From positions 1-64,000 of the forward strand of contig CAVPHF010000015.1 of NCBI GenBank assembly GCA_963704155.1: DNA of 64,000 bases, read 5' to 3'. The notes beneath the pieces are model-generated. The model ran no database searches. It was not told the DNA's origin and saw only the letters and a program-made list of their open reading frames with translations. This document shows, in pieces, positions 26,689 to 35,854 of this stretch. This DNA is from Thiohalocapsa sp963704155. GTDB lineage: Bacteria; Pseudomonadota; Gammaproteobacteria; Chromatiales; Chromatiaceae. Both the position numbers and the translations under genes were made by a program. Numbering within the stretch: the first letter of the stretch is position 1; each line of letters opens with the position of its first letter.

Positions 26689-27651
26689 ATGCCGAACCCA
26701 GTCCGCCATTTCCGCGTTTTACTTTGCCTATTGATCTGCGCCCCGCTCGCCTTGGCCGATGACTATCCGCCGGTCGAGGTCGATATGTCGCTGAAGCAGG
26801 TGTCAGAGCACGTCTACTATGTCCAGGGCCGTCCGGGCATTGCCACCGACAACAAGGGATTCATCTCCAATGCCGCGGCCATCGTCGGCGACGACGGAGT
26901 AGTGGTGGTGGATGCGCTCGGCTCGCCGTCGCTGGCGCAGCGCTTCATCGACGCGATTCGCACGGTCAGCGCCAAGCCTATCAAGGCGGTCATAGTGACC
27001 CACTATCACGCCGACCACATCTACGGACTACAGGTGTTCGAAGCCCTCGGTGCCGAGATCATCGCGCCCGGCGGCTTTCAGGATTATCTCGACTCCCCTA
27101 ACGCCGACGAGCGTCTGGAAGAACGCCGCCTGTCGCTCGCGCCCTGGGTCAACGACGACACCCGGCTGGTGCGGCCGGACCGGGTCGTCGTCGAGCCGAC
27201 CGAGTTGATGCTCGGCGACATCCGTATCGAGATCCGCTGGCTCGGCCCTGCGCATTCCGACGGCGATCTGGCCGTGCTGGTCGAGCCCGACCAAGTGTTG
27301 ATCTCCGGCGATATCATCTTCGAGGGCCGCATCCCGTTTACCGGCGGTGCCGATACCCGGCGCTGGCTGGAGGTACTGGAGGGACTCGATCAGATTGGCA
27401 TCGAGGCGTTGATCCCCGGCCACGGGCCGGCAGCCAGGGACCCGGCGCAGGCCGTCAGCATGACGCTCGACTACCTGCGGTACACACGCGAGCAGATGGC
27501 CGGCGCGGTCGAGGAGATGATGCCCTTCGACGAGGCCTATGCCGAGACCGACTGGTCGCGGTTCGAGAAGCTGCCGGCCTTTGCCGCCACCCATCGCCGC
27601 AACGCCTTCGGCATCTATCTGTCCTTGGAGCAGGAATCGCTCGGCGATTGA
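26689..27651 (+). CDS. Exported metallo-beta-lactamase-fold hydrolase
   Basis: About 320 residues: a signal peptide (FRVLLCLLICAPLALA) then an MBL-fold domain. Zinc ligands are visible in THYHADHIYG (His105..His110), the His of GPAHSDGD, the Asp of ISGDIIF and the His of PGHGP. The protein resembles periplasmic MBL hydrolases found near quinoprotein and thiosulfate-oxidation genes, but such neighbours are absent here, so the substrate is unknown. An in-frame ATG at 26653 would add 12 residues; 26689 gives a more normal signal peptide. Confidence 0.85.
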   Translation: MPNPVRHFRVLLCLLICAPLALADDYPPVEVDMSLKQVSEHVYYVQGRPGIATDNKGFISNAAAIVGDDGVVVVDALGSPSLAQRFIDAIRTVSAKPIKAVIVTHYHADHIYGLQVFEALGAEIIAPGGFQDYLDSPNADERLEERRLSLAPWVNDDTRLVRPDRVVVEPTELMLGDIRIEIRWLGPAHSDGDLAVLVEPDQVLISGDIIFEGRIPFTGGADTRRWLEVLEGLDQIGIEALIPGHGPAARDPAQAVSMTLDYLRYTREQMAGAVEEMMPFDEAYAETDWSRFEKLPAFAATHRRNAFGIYLSLEQESLGD

Positions 27652-27688
27652 CTGCACCCTGACTAGCCGCCTCGACGACATTCATGCC

Positions 27689-28243
27689 ATGCCTGCCTTC
27701 CCTGATCGCCATGAACAGATTCGTCTGGTTCACGCTGAGTTCATCCTGGAAATTGCCCAGACCTGTCGCAATGCGGAACGCCGTGCGGATTTCGAAGGGC
27801 TGCTGACGAACGCCCAGCGGAATGGCTGGAGCAAACTGGTGACCGCGCTGCGCCGCATCGACGCTGGCGAGAGTGGTCCTGGGGTCTTCGCCGGGTTGGA
27901 CGAGGAGGATCAGATCATCGCCGACGCGGTGCTGCGCGGCCTCCAGAATCCATCAAGCTTGCCGGACCCCGCCCAGCGACAAGATCCGACGCTGGCCGCG
28001 CCGGGACTCGCGCACATGATCCATGCCGCCGCCACGGGCAATGCGCAGGCGTTGATGCTGGTGGGGAACATGGCCGAACAAATGAGCACGGTCGGCGGCC
28101 CGATGGCACGGCTGGCCGCCGTCATTCGTCCGCTGATCAACGGCGAGCGCGAGCCGCAGCGGCTGTGCAAGGGCATGGACACTCAGGGCGAGCGTCTGGT
28201 GCTGGACATCCTCGCCGAGCTGGGCAAACTCGAGACGCATTAG
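27689..28243 (+). CDS. Hypothetical helical protein
   Basis: 184-residue protein predicted cytoplasmic and mostly helical, no signal peptide or membrane helix. It contains a central PGLAHMIHAAATGNAQALML segment and a conserved-looking C-terminus (QGERLVLDILAELGKLE). I do not recognise the family. It follows the MBL hydrolase by 37 bases on the same strand, so the two may be co-transcribed. Codon use matches the surrounding genes, which supports it being real. ATG 27689 is the first sensible start after the hydrolase stop. Confidence 0.7.
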   Translation: MPAFPDRHEQIRLVHAEFILEIAQTCRNAERRADFEGLLTNAQRNGWSKLVTALRRIDAGESGPGVFAGLDEEDQIIADAVLRGLQNPSSLPDPAQRQDPTLAAPGLAHMIHAAATGNAQALMLVGNMAEQMSTVGGPMARLAAVIRPLINGEREPQRLCKGMDTQGERLVLDILAELGKLETH

Positions 28244-28266
28244 TCCCGTCTAATCAACGCAGCGCG

Positions 28267-28824
28267 CTACAGTAGCGCCTCAATGGCGCTGATGACCTTC
28301 TTGCTCTGTGGCGACGTGATGCTGGCGAAGTAATCGACGACCTTTCCGTTGCGGTCGATCAGATACTTGTAGAAGTTCCACTTGGGGTAGGCGCCAGTCT
28401 GTTGCGCCAAATACTCGAAGAACGGATCGGCCGCGCCTTTCTTCACTGTTGTCTTCTCGAACATCGGAAATTCCACCGAGTAGGTGAGTCGGCAAAATTC
28501 CTGGATCTGCTCCTCGGTGCCGGGCTCCTGGTTGCCAAAGTCATTGGACGGAAAACCGAGCACGACCAGACCGCGATCGCCATAGGTGCGATACAAGGCC
28601 TCAAGCCCCTCGTACTGCCCGGTGAAGCCGCATTTGCTGGCGGTGTTGACCACCAGCAGCACCTTGCCCTGATAGGCATCGCAGAGGCGCACGGTCTCGT
28701 CGCCGGCAAGGCGGCGTGTCTCGAAGTTCAGCGCCGGGGCGCAGTCGGCAACAACGGTCTCTGACACGAGCAATCCTCCGATCATCAATGGGGTGAGTAG
28801 GGGTAGCAGTCTCGATATGTTCAT
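28267..28824 (-). CDS. Exported glutathione-peroxidase family protein
   Basis: About 185 residues: a signal peptide (LLPLLTPLMIGGLLVSE) then a thioredoxin-fold peroxidase. Family motifs are VNTASKCGFTGQY with a peroxidatic Cys instead of selenocysteine, LGFPSNDFGNQEPG (which holds the family Gln), and PKWNFYKYLID (the family Trp and Asn). Cys-type members in bacteria often use thioredoxin-like reductants rather than glutathione. Export suggests peroxide defence in the periplasm. The ATG at 28824 gives the signal peptide directly. It converges with the hypothetical gene at 27689..28243. Confidence 0.88.
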   Translation of the reverse strand: MNISRLLPLLTPLMIGGLLVSETVVADCAPALNFETRRLAGDETVRLCDAYQGKVLLVVNTASKCGFTGQYEGLEALYRTYGDRGLVVLGFPSNDFGNQEPGTEEQIQEFCRLTYSVEFPMFEKTTVKKGAADPFFEYLAQQTGAYPKWNFYKYLIDRNGKVVDYFASITSPQSKKVISAIEALL

Positions 28825-29005
28825 GTGTCTTGCACACTTCGGGTTGAGCAAAGGTTGGACAGCGGAGGATATGGAGCGACTATGCGCCGATCACAACAGC
28901 GTCCGTGACCGGCCGCGGAGTGATCGGCCGGCAAGGGTTCGGTGTTTGAAAAGGCAGCCGCGGGGGCCAAGCTAAGGCTTCTTGAAACCGACGGGAGAAC
29001 ACGAG

Positions 29006-29749
29006 ATGAACAATTGGATCGGAGGCACGATCTCGGGCAAGCGACATTGGTCCGAGGCCTTGTACAGCCTTCAGATCGATGCCCCGCTGCCTGGGTTTGC
29101 GGCCGGACAATACATCAAGGTCGCGCTGGATGTGGACGGCGAGCGTGTCGGACGACCCTATTCATTGGTCAACGCACCCAACGAACGTCCGCTGGAGATC
29201 TACTTCAACGAGATCCCCGAAGGGCCGCTGACGCCGAAGCTCTCAGACCTGGAGCCCGGCGACCGCATCTGGATCACGGACAAGGCAAGCGGCGTCTTTA
29301 CGCTCGACAATGTCGTTTCACGCCGTCACCTGTGGATGCTGGCCACCGGGACGGCCTTGGGCGTCTACCTGTCGATGCTGAAGACGCCGGATGCCTGGGA
29401 GCGCTTCGAGCGGGTGATCCTGGTTCATGGCGCCCGCAACGCCGGCGAATTGGCCTATGGCGAGACCCTCGCCGAGATCCAGGCCGCCCACGAGGGCGCC
29501 TTTACCTTTATCAGTGCGCTTACCCGAGACAGCAGCGAAACGGCGTTGCAGGGCCGTATCACTAACCTGCTCGAGAACGGCGCCTTGCAAGATAAGGCCG
29601 GTGTCGAGATCACGGCCGACGACAGTCATCTGATGCTGTGCGGCAACTCTGCCATGATCAAGGACGTGCGTGCCTGGCTAGAGGCACACGGCATGCAGCG
29701 TCACAAGCGCCACGAGCCCGGACATTACACGACCGAGCAGTATCACTGA
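29006..29749 (+). CDS. fpr: Ferredoxin-NADP reductase
   Basis: 247-residue flavoenzyme of the bacterial Fpr type, moving electrons between NADPH and ferredoxin or flavodoxin. The FAD domain has the RPYSLVNAP motif (R-x-Y-S). The NAD(P) domain has MLATGTALGVYLSML and the C-terminal part LMLCGNSAMIKD. The C-terminus TTEQYH is close to the aromatic end of the family. The ATG at 29006 follows gggag at a workable distance. A run of four plus-strand genes starts here and continues with DNA ligase, photolyase and an FAD protein; gaps are 30, 11 and about 69 bases. Confidence 0.9.
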   Translation: MNNWIGGTISGKRHWSEALYSLQIDAPLPGFAAGQYIKVALDVDGERVGRPYSLVNAPNERPLEIYFNEIPEGPLTPKLSDLEPGDRIWITDKASGVFTLDNVVSRRHLWMLATGTALGVYLSMLKTPDAWERFERVILVHGARNAGELAYGETLAEIQAAHEGAFTFISALTRDSSETALQGRITNLLENGALQDKAGVEITADDSHLMLCGNSAMIKDVRAWLEAHGMQRHKRHEPGHYTTEQYH

Positions 29750-29779
29750 GCGACCGGTGTCTCGGGTCCGGGGGCCGCG

Positions 29780-31357
29780 ATGACGACGCTGAGCGACCTG
29801 GCCGAGACATCGCGTGTCTTGGCCGAGACGCGCTCTCGCACGGCCAAGATCGCACGGCTCGCTGCGCTGTTTCGGGCGTGCTCCGACGATGAGATTGGTC
29901 TGGCCGCGCTTTGGCTTACCGGCGAGACCGGCCGGCAACGGCTGGGTGTCGGCCCGGCACAGGTCGAGGCTGCAGCGCGCCTGGCGCCTGCCGCGGAGGC
30001 CCGCCTCGGGCTCCGCGAGACGGCCGAGCATCTCGCCGCAATAGCAGCCATCGACGGCAGCGGCAGCAAGGCACGTCGCGCACAGGCACTGTCGGCACTC
30101 TTTGCGGCGGCCAGCGTCGAGGAGCAGCGGTTCCTCGCGCGGCTTCTGCTCGGCGAGCTGCGTCAGGGCGCGCTGGCCGCGCTGGTCACGGACGCGCTGG
30201 CCGCGGCATTCGACATCCCTATTGCTAGCGTGCGACGGGCGCGGATGCTGCGCGGCGATATCGCCGAGCTGGCATCGATCGCGCGACGCGAGGGACGCGC
30301 CGGCCTCGACGCAATCGGGCTAGCGCTATTTCGGCCGGTGCAGCCGATGCTGGCGCAGCCGGCCGACGACCTGGAGCAGGCCCTTGGCTTGCTGCAACGG
30401 CCGATTCTGGAGTACAAGCTCGACGGCGCGCGTGTACAGATTCACAAGTCGGGCGCCGAGGTGCGTATATTCAGCCGCCAAGGCAATGATGTGACGGCGG
30501 CGCTGCCAGAAATCGTTACCCGTGTCGCGGTACTGCCGGCCACCGAGCTGGTACTGGACGGAGAGACTTTGGCGCTGGCCGATGACGGCGGCCCACTGCC
30601 GTTTCAGACCACGATGCGGCGCTTCGGACGCCAAAGCGATGATCCCGAGCTGCGCAAGCGGCTGCCGCTCGCCCTCTACTGCTTCGACTGTCTCGCGCTG
30701 GCCGGCGAGACGCTGATCGACTCACCAACCAGCCGGCGCCATGGCGCCCTCGCCGAGGCACTGCCGCCGGACCTGATCATCCCGCGTATCGATGGCATCG
30801 ATGCCGAGCGCGCCGCCGGCTTCCTGGCGCGGGCACTCGCCGCCGGCCACGAGGGACTGATGGCCAAACACCCGGAAGCGCCCTATGCCGCTGGCGGCCG
30901 CGGAGGCCACTGGCTCAAGATCAAACAGACGCAGACGCTGGACCTGGTGGTGCTGGCCGCGGAAGCGGGCAGCGGCCGGCGCAGCGGCTGGCTCAGCAAC
31001 CTGCATCTGGGCGCGCGCGACGGCAGCGGCGGCTTCGTCATGCTCGGAAAGACCTTCAAGGGACTCACCGATCAGACGCTGATCTGGCAAACGGAGCAGC
31101 TTTCGGCACGCGAGATCGCCCGCGACGGCCAGGTCGTGCGGGTGCGCCCGGAACTGGTGGTCGAGATCGCGTTCAACGAACTGCAGCACAGCCGTCAGTA
31201 TCCGGGCGGTCTGGCGCTGCGCTTTGCCCGCGTCAAGCGCTACCGCCCGGACAAGACGGCCGCCGACGCCGATCACATCGACAAGGTGCGCGCCATCTTC
31301 GAACGCCAGGTCGCCTATCGCGAACGCGGCACGCGCAACTTGACAGATCGCGCCTGA
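29780..31357 (+). CDS. ATP-dependent DNA ligase
   Basis: 525 residues with the three-domain layout of archaeal-type ATP ligases, which also occur in many bacteria. The N-terminal helical DNA-binding domain covers about 1..195. The nucleotidyltransferase domain starts with motif I EYKLDGAR (adenylated Lys213), followed by VRIFSRQGND, ELVLDGE and EGLMAKHP. The C-terminal OB domain contains GRRSGWLSNLHLGARD. It seals nicks using ATP, in addition to the NAD-dependent LigA expected elsewhere. The position next to a photolyase suggests a DNA repair group. Confidence 0.92.
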   Translation: MTTLSDLAETSRVLAETRSRTAKIARLAALFRACSDDEIGLAALWLTGETGRQRLGVGPAQVEAAARLAPAAEARLGLRETAEHLAAIAAIDGSGSKARRAQALSALFAAASVEEQRFLARLLLGELRQGALAALVTDALAAAFDIPIASVRRARMLRGDIAELASIARREGRAGLDAIGLALFRPVQPMLAQPADDLEQALGLLQRPILEYKLDGARVQIHKSGAEVRIFSRQGNDVTAALPEIVTRVAVLPATELVLDGETLALADDGGPLPFQTTMRRFGRQSDDPELRKRLPLALYCFDCLALAGETLIDSPTSRRHGALAEALPPDLIIPRIDGIDAERAAGFLARALAAGHEGLMAKHPEAPYAAGGRGGHWLKIKQTQTLDLVVLAAEAGSGRRSGWLSNLHLGARDGSGGFVMLGKTFKGLTDQTLIWQTEQLSAREIARDGQVVRVRPELVVEIAFNELQHSRQYPGGLALRFARVKRYRPDKTAADADHIDKVRAIFERQVAYRERGTRNLTDRA

Positions 31358-31368
31358 ATCGCAGCTCC

Positions 31369-32955
31369 ATGCGATCACTCCAGACTCGCCGCCTGCTGAT
31401 CATCCTCGGCGACCAACTGAGTCGCGACAACCCGGTGCTGTGCGACTGCGATCCCGCGCAGGACCTGGTCTGGATGTGCGAGGCCTCCGCCGAGGCGACA
31501 CATGTACCGTCGCACAAGGCGCGCACCGTGCTGTTCCTGTCCGCCATGCGTCACTTTCGCGACCGGCTCATCGATGACGGTCTGCGCGTGCGCTATCTGG
31601 CGCTGGACCAGCATCGGCATCCGACTCTGGCGGCGGCGCTGGCCGCGGACCTCAAGGCACTGGCGCCAATTCGTGTGTGCTTGACGCAGCCGGGGGAGTA
31701 CCGGGTGCTGAGCGCGCTGCGCAACCTGTGTCGCGACGCGGGTGTCGCCTTGGACCTGTTCGATGATCCGCACTTTCTATGCTCACCAAGCGCCTTTGCA
31801 GGCTGGGCCGAGGGCCGAAAAGAACTGCGCCTGGAGCACTTCTACCGCTGGATCAGACGGCGCGACGCCGTGCTGATGGACGGCGCCGACCCCGTCGGCG
31901 GCGCCTGGAACTTCGACAAGGACAACCGGCAATCTTTCGGCCGCAAGGGTCCGGGCCTGCTAGAAGCACCACTCGGTTTCGCGCCGGACGCGATCACCAG
32001 CGACGTCATGCGCCTAGTGCAGACGCGCTTTCCGCGGGCTCCAGGCAGCCTGGCGCTTTTCGACTGGCCGGTCACGGCCGAGCAAGCCGAGGCCGCGCTG
32101 GATGACTTCATCCGCCATCGGCTCCCGGCCTTCGGGCCATTCCAGGACGCCATGTGGCGCGCCGAGCCGTTTCTGTACCACGCTCGGCTGTCGGCGGCAC
32201 TGAACCTGAAGCTGATCGATCCGCGCCGCGTTATCGATGCTGCCATCGCCGCCCATCGCGACGGGCAGGCGCCCATCGCGTCGGTCGAGGGCTTCGTACG
32301 TCAGATCATCGGCTGGCGCGAGTATGTGCGCGGCATCTATTGGCGCGAGATGCCGGGCTATCTCGAGCAGAACGCGCTGGCGGCGGACCAACCGCTGCCG
32401 GAATTCTACTGGCATGGAGAGACCGACTACGCCTGCCTCGCCGCCGCCATCGGCCAGGTGGTCGAGCACGGCTATGGCCACCACATCCAGCGCTTGATGG
32501 TCAGTGGACTGTTCGCGCTACTGCTCGGCGTCGAGCCCAGGCGTGTCCACGAATGGTATCTGGCGATGTTCGTCGACGCGGTGGAATGGGTCGAGGCACC
32601 GAACACGCTCGGCATGAGCCAGTTCGCGGACGGTGGCCTGCTCGCGAGCAAACCCTATGCCGCAAGCGGCGCCTACATCGCGCGCATGAGCAACTACTGC
32701 CGACACTGCGCCTACGACCCGAAACAGTCGGTCGGCGACAAGGCCTGCCCCTTCACGACGCTGTTCTGGGACTTTCTCGCTCGCCACCGGCGGCGATTCG
32801 CCAACCATCCGCGCACGGCGCTGATGTGGCGCAACTTAGCGCGTATGGACCCGGACAGGCTCAGCGCGATCCGCGATCGCGCCGGGCTATTGCGCGCGAG
32901 TCTGGCACCCGATGCCGCCTCTTCCGGGCCAAGCGTGACCGAAACATCCCCATAA
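31369..32955 (+). CDS. FeS-containing photolyase/cryptochrome (FeS-BCP, PhrB-like)
   Basis: 528 residues. The N-terminal deoxyribodipyrimidine photolyase-related domain (LLIILGDQLSRDNPVL) binds an antenna chromophore. The C-terminal FAD domain has GWREYVRGIYW and PNTLGMSQFADGG. Three cysteines in NYCRHCAYDPKQSVGDKAC have the C-x2-C-x12-C spacing of the bacterial [4Fe-4S] photolyases; the fourth is probably in TDYACLAAAIG. Members of this family repair (6-4) photoproducts with light. It starts 11 bases after the ligase stop. A light-dependent repair enzyme fits a phototroph. Confidence 0.92.
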   Translation: MRSLQTRRLLIILGDQLSRDNPVLCDCDPAQDLVWMCEASAEATHVPSHKARTVLFLSAMRHFRDRLIDDGLRVRYLALDQHRHPTLAAALAADLKALAPIRVCLTQPGEYRVLSALRNLCRDAGVALDLFDDPHFLCSPSAFAGWAEGRKELRLEHFYRWIRRRDAVLMDGADPVGGAWNFDKDNRQSFGRKGPGLLEAPLGFAPDAITSDVMRLVQTRFPRAPGSLALFDWPVTAEQAEAALDDFIRHRLPAFGPFQDAMWRAEPFLYHARLSAALNLKLIDPRRVIDAAIAAHRDGQAPIASVEGFVRQIIGWREYVRGIYWREMPGYLEQNALAADQPLPEFYWHGETDYACLAAAIGQVVEHGYGHHIQRLMVSGLFALLLGVEPRRVHEWYLAMFVDAVEWVEAPNTLGMSQFADGGLLASKPYAASGAYIARMSNYCRHCAYDPKQSVGDKACPFTTLFWDFLARHRRRFANHPRTALMWRNLARMDPDRLSAIRDRAGLLRASLAPDAASSGPSVTETSP

Positions 32956-33024
32956 CGACCGTCCTTGCGCGCCGGCCGTTCGTGTTTCAATGGCGGCATC
33001 CGCACTGATACGAGGAAGCCTGTC

Positions 33025-34266
33025 TTGGACTCTGACGTCATCGTCATCGGCGCTGGGCTCAGCGGCCTCGCGTGCGCGCTGCGCCTGCAACAGGCAGGCG
33101 TGAACGCGAAGGTCATCGAGGCCGCGGAGCAGGTCGGCGGACGCATCGCCACGGATGAACGCGACGGCTTCCTGCTCGATCGGGGTTTCCAGGTCCTGCA
33201 GACCTGGTATCCGGAGGCCCGTCACATGCTCGACTACGAGGCACTGGATCTGCGGCCTTTCTACCCTGGTGCGCTGGTTCGCGTCGGCGATGCCTTTCAT
33301 CGCGTCAGCGACATCTGGCGCCATCCCGAGCGACTGCCGGAGATGCTGCTGTCGCCGATCGGCAGCATCGGCGACAAGCTGCGCTTGCTGGCGCTGCGGC
33401 GGCGGGCGTTGAAGGGCGGCATCCATGATCTCTACGCCCGGCCCGAGACCACGGCATTGGAGCTGCTGAGAGAACTCGGCTTCTCGCGACGCATGCAAGA
33501 GCGCTTCTTCAAGCCCTTCTTCGCCGGCGTCTTCTTCGAGCCGCAACTCAATGTCTCGAGCCGAGCCTTCGAGTTCGTGTTCCGCGCCTTCGCGCTTGGC
33601 GATACGGCGTTGCCGGCGCGCGGTATGACCCAGATTCCAATACAGCTCGCCGAGCGCCTGGTGCCGGACAGCATTGCCTGTGGACACCGCGCACAGCGCC
33701 TGTTGGACGGCCAGGTCGTACTCGAGAGCGGCGAACATCTTCGGGCGCGGGCAATCGTCGTCGCCACCGACGGTGACGCCGCGGCGCGTCTGCTCGGCAC
33801 CCAACCGAAACCGACGCGCGGCACCACCTGTTTGTACTTCGCCGCGCCGCGAGCACCGTTCCAGGGTCGCTATCTGGTGCTGAACGGCAACGGCAGCGGT
33901 ATCGTCAACAGCCTGTTGTGCCCGAGCAATCTATCCTCTGCCTACGCACCGCCCAACCAGGCGCTCATCGCGGTCAATGTATTCGGCGCCGATGCCGATG
34001 CCGATGTGGTCGAAGGCGCGGTAAGAACCGAGCTGCGCGCCTGGTACGGTGACGAGGTCGAAGGCTGGCACCGACTCGCGGTCTATCGACTACCGGCGGC
34101 ACTGCCGGCGCAGCAGCCGCCGGTCGAGGCCCCAGCCCGCCCGTTGGAGATTCGGGACGGACTCTGGGTGAGCGGCGAATACGCGGCCCCGCCGTCCATC
34201 CACTGGGCATTGGCGAGCGGAAATGCCACCGCCGCGGCCCTGATCGACAAACTTCGCGGTCATTGA
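33025..34266 (+). CDS. FAD-dependent amine-oxidase-like oxidoreductase
   Basis: 413 residues. A Rossmann GxGxxG motif at the N-terminus (VIVIGAGLSGLACALRL) is followed by the second FAD motif (EAAEQVGGRIAT) and the flavin-containing amine oxidase / phytoene-desaturase-like fold; a C-terminal FAD-contact segment reads LWVSGEYAAPPSIHWALASG. The substrate is unknown. There is no ATG near the conserved N-terminus. A TTG at 33025, with AGGAAG 7 bases upstream, is the most plausible start. It lies about 69 bases after the photolyase gene and close relatives are often found beside photolyases, so a linked role is possible. Confidence 0.85.
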   Translation: MDSDVIVIGAGLSGLACALRLQQAGVNAKVIEAAEQVGGRIATDERDGFLLDRGFQVLQTWYPEARHMLDYEALDLRPFYPGALVRVGDAFHRVSDIWRHPERLPEMLLSPIGSIGDKLRLLALRRRALKGGIHDLYARPETTALELLRELGFSRRMQERFFKPFFAGVFFEPQLNVSSRAFEFVFRAFALGDTALPARGMTQIPIQLAERLVPDSIACGHRAQRLLDGQVVLESGEHLRARAIVVATDGDAAARLLGTQPKPTRGTTCLYFAAPRAPFQGRYLVLNGNGSGIVNSLLCPSNLSSAYAPPNQALIAVNVFGADADADVVEGAVRTELRAWYGDEVEGWHRLAVYRLPAALPAQQPPVEAPARPLEIRDGLWVSGEYAAPPSIHWALASGNATAAALIDKLRGH

Positions 34267-34555
34267 CGCGATCGCGACCCGTGCCGTTTGCTCAACCGGG
34301 GCCGAGCCCCACTGTTGAGCACCGCTTCGCCGCCCGCGGCCCTTCCCTGCGCTGTTACCATCGCCGCACCCGAGCAGTCTGGCAGCTAGGCCTGCAGGCG
34401 AGCGACGAAATACCGCAGTCAGCGAGATGGTTGCGGCGGTCTGACCGATCTTTTATGTTAGCCGCGCGGAGCACACCCCGGCTCCGCTTCTTGCTGGATC
34501 GACCTACCCGAAGAACGGCCCCGAGAAAAGGGCCAATGAGACTGGAGCGACGCTG

Positions 34556-35224
34556 ATGTCCCTGACCCGTGTACTGCTCGCCGCGATGCTTGCGGCGCCC
34601 CTTGGCCTGCAGGCCTCGGCTGACGATAACGGCGCCGAGTTGGAGCCGGACCTGGAGGCCGGCAAGGTCATGTTCCGCCAGTGCGCTCTGTGCCACGGCC
34701 AGCATGGTCAGGGTATCCTGGGTGGCAAGTATCCGCGTATCGCGGGCATGCCGGAATACTATCTGCTGAACGCGCTGAACGACTACAAGGCGGGCGAACG
34801 CGGTTACGACGCGATGGTGGTGGTCGGTGCACTGCAGACCGCCGATGATCAGGACCTACTCAACCTCGCCGCCTACATTTCCGATATCGATATCACACTC
34901 GACGTGCCGGGCCCCGAGGATGGCAGTGCACGCAGCGGCAAGCGCACCTACAAGAGTGATTGCAAGACCTGTCACGGCCGCAAGGGCGAGGGTAAGTCGC
35001 GCAAGGAATCACCGCCGCTGCGCGGCCAATACCACGAGTACTTGATGCGCCAGATCGCGCTGTTCAAGAGCAATGAGCGCATCCACGCCGACGACCCGGA
35101 AGACGAGACCTTTGTCGACTACGAGAACGAGGACCTTCTCGACATCATGGCATTCATCGCCACGCTAGACGACCTGGCCGATGACGCCGAAGATGAAGAC
35201 GAAGATGACGGCGATAAAGATTGA
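34556..35224 (+). CDS. Dihaem cytochrome c (c4-like) with acidic tail
   Basis: Exported 222-residue cytochrome. A signal peptide (VLLAAMLAAPLGLQASA) is followed by two class-I-like haem domains with CALCH and CKTCH. The spacing and the GQHGQGILGGKYPRIAGMP stretch resemble cytochrome c4. The last about 18 residues are almost entirely Asp and Glu, an unusual acidic tail that might dock a basic partner. It probably carries electrons in the periplasm. GGAG lies upstream of the ATG. It starts a plus-strand set with the DUF302 and DUF4124 genes; the preceding about 290 bases (34267..34555) hold no gene. Confidence 0.9.
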   Translation: MSLTRVLLAAMLAAPLGLQASADDNGAELEPDLEAGKVMFRQCALCHGQHGQGILGGKYPRIAGMPEYYLLNALNDYKAGERGYDAMVVVGALQTADDQDLLNLAAYISDIDITLDVPGPEDGSARSGKRTYKSDCKTCHGRKGEGKSRKESPPLRGQYHEYLMRQIALFKSNERIHADDPEDETFVDYENEDLLDIMAFIATLDDLADDAEDEDEDDGDKD

Positions 35225-35306
35225 TTGACAGCCAAGGCGGCCGACGCCGCGCCCTCCCGATCAATCGACACCACCGCCGAACAGGCCCATGCAAGGAGTC
35301 AATCCA

Positions 35307-35828
35307 ATGTCCAAGAAGAAACTCGCCATCGCCGCAGCGCTGATGATCGCCGTCCCGTTATTCGCGCCGCGGGTACTCGCCGCGCCGGAAGGCGTGCCCG
35401 ACGTCACCATGTACGAGATCGGTCAAACCGTGCTCAAGATGGGCCTCGCCGAAGGCGTCACCCCCGATGCCGCCATCGAGGCGATGAACTCGAAGGCGGT
35501 CGAACTCAACATGAAGCTGGTCGGCCATCAGAACGTCGGCGCCGAGCTCGAGGCGCGCGGCATCGAATCCCCCCGCCTCGAGATCTTCCAGTACTGCCGC
35601 CCCGAGGATGCGGTGAAGATGGTGCGCTTCAACACCATCTACGCGGCCTACATGCCGTGCCGTATCGCGCTGGTGCAGGACAGCGACGGCCGATATTGGC
35701 TGGAGATGCTGAACCTGGACATGATCATCAACGCCTACGACCTGCCGCCCGAACTCCAGGCCATCGCCATCACCATCAACGGCGAGATGCTGTCCATCAT
35801 CACGGCCGGTGCCACCGGCGCATTTTGA
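35307..35828 (+). CDS. Exported DUF302 family protein
   Basis: About 173 residues with a signal peptide (KKLAIAAALMIAVPLFAPRVLA) and a DUF302 domain (YCRPEDAVKMVRFNTIYAAYMPCRIALV, read as EIFQYCRPEDA and YAAYMPCRIALV). DUF302 proteins are often encoded next to periplasmic cytochromes and sulfur genes; their biochemical role is not settled. The ATG at 35307 has AGGAGT 8 bases upstream. It sits about 80 bases behind the dihaem cytochrome gene and probably shares its transcript. Confidence 0.88.
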   Translation: MSKKKLAIAAALMIAVPLFAPRVLAAPEGVPDVTMYEIGQTVLKMGLAEGVTPDAAIEAMNSKAVELNMKLVGHQNVGAELEARGIESPRLEIFQYCRPEDAVKMVRFNTIYAAYMPCRIALVQDSDGRYWLEMLNLDMIINAYDLPPELQAIAITINGEMLSIITAGATGAF

Positions 35829-35854
35829 GGTGTTGCTGATCGAGTGTTGAAGCG

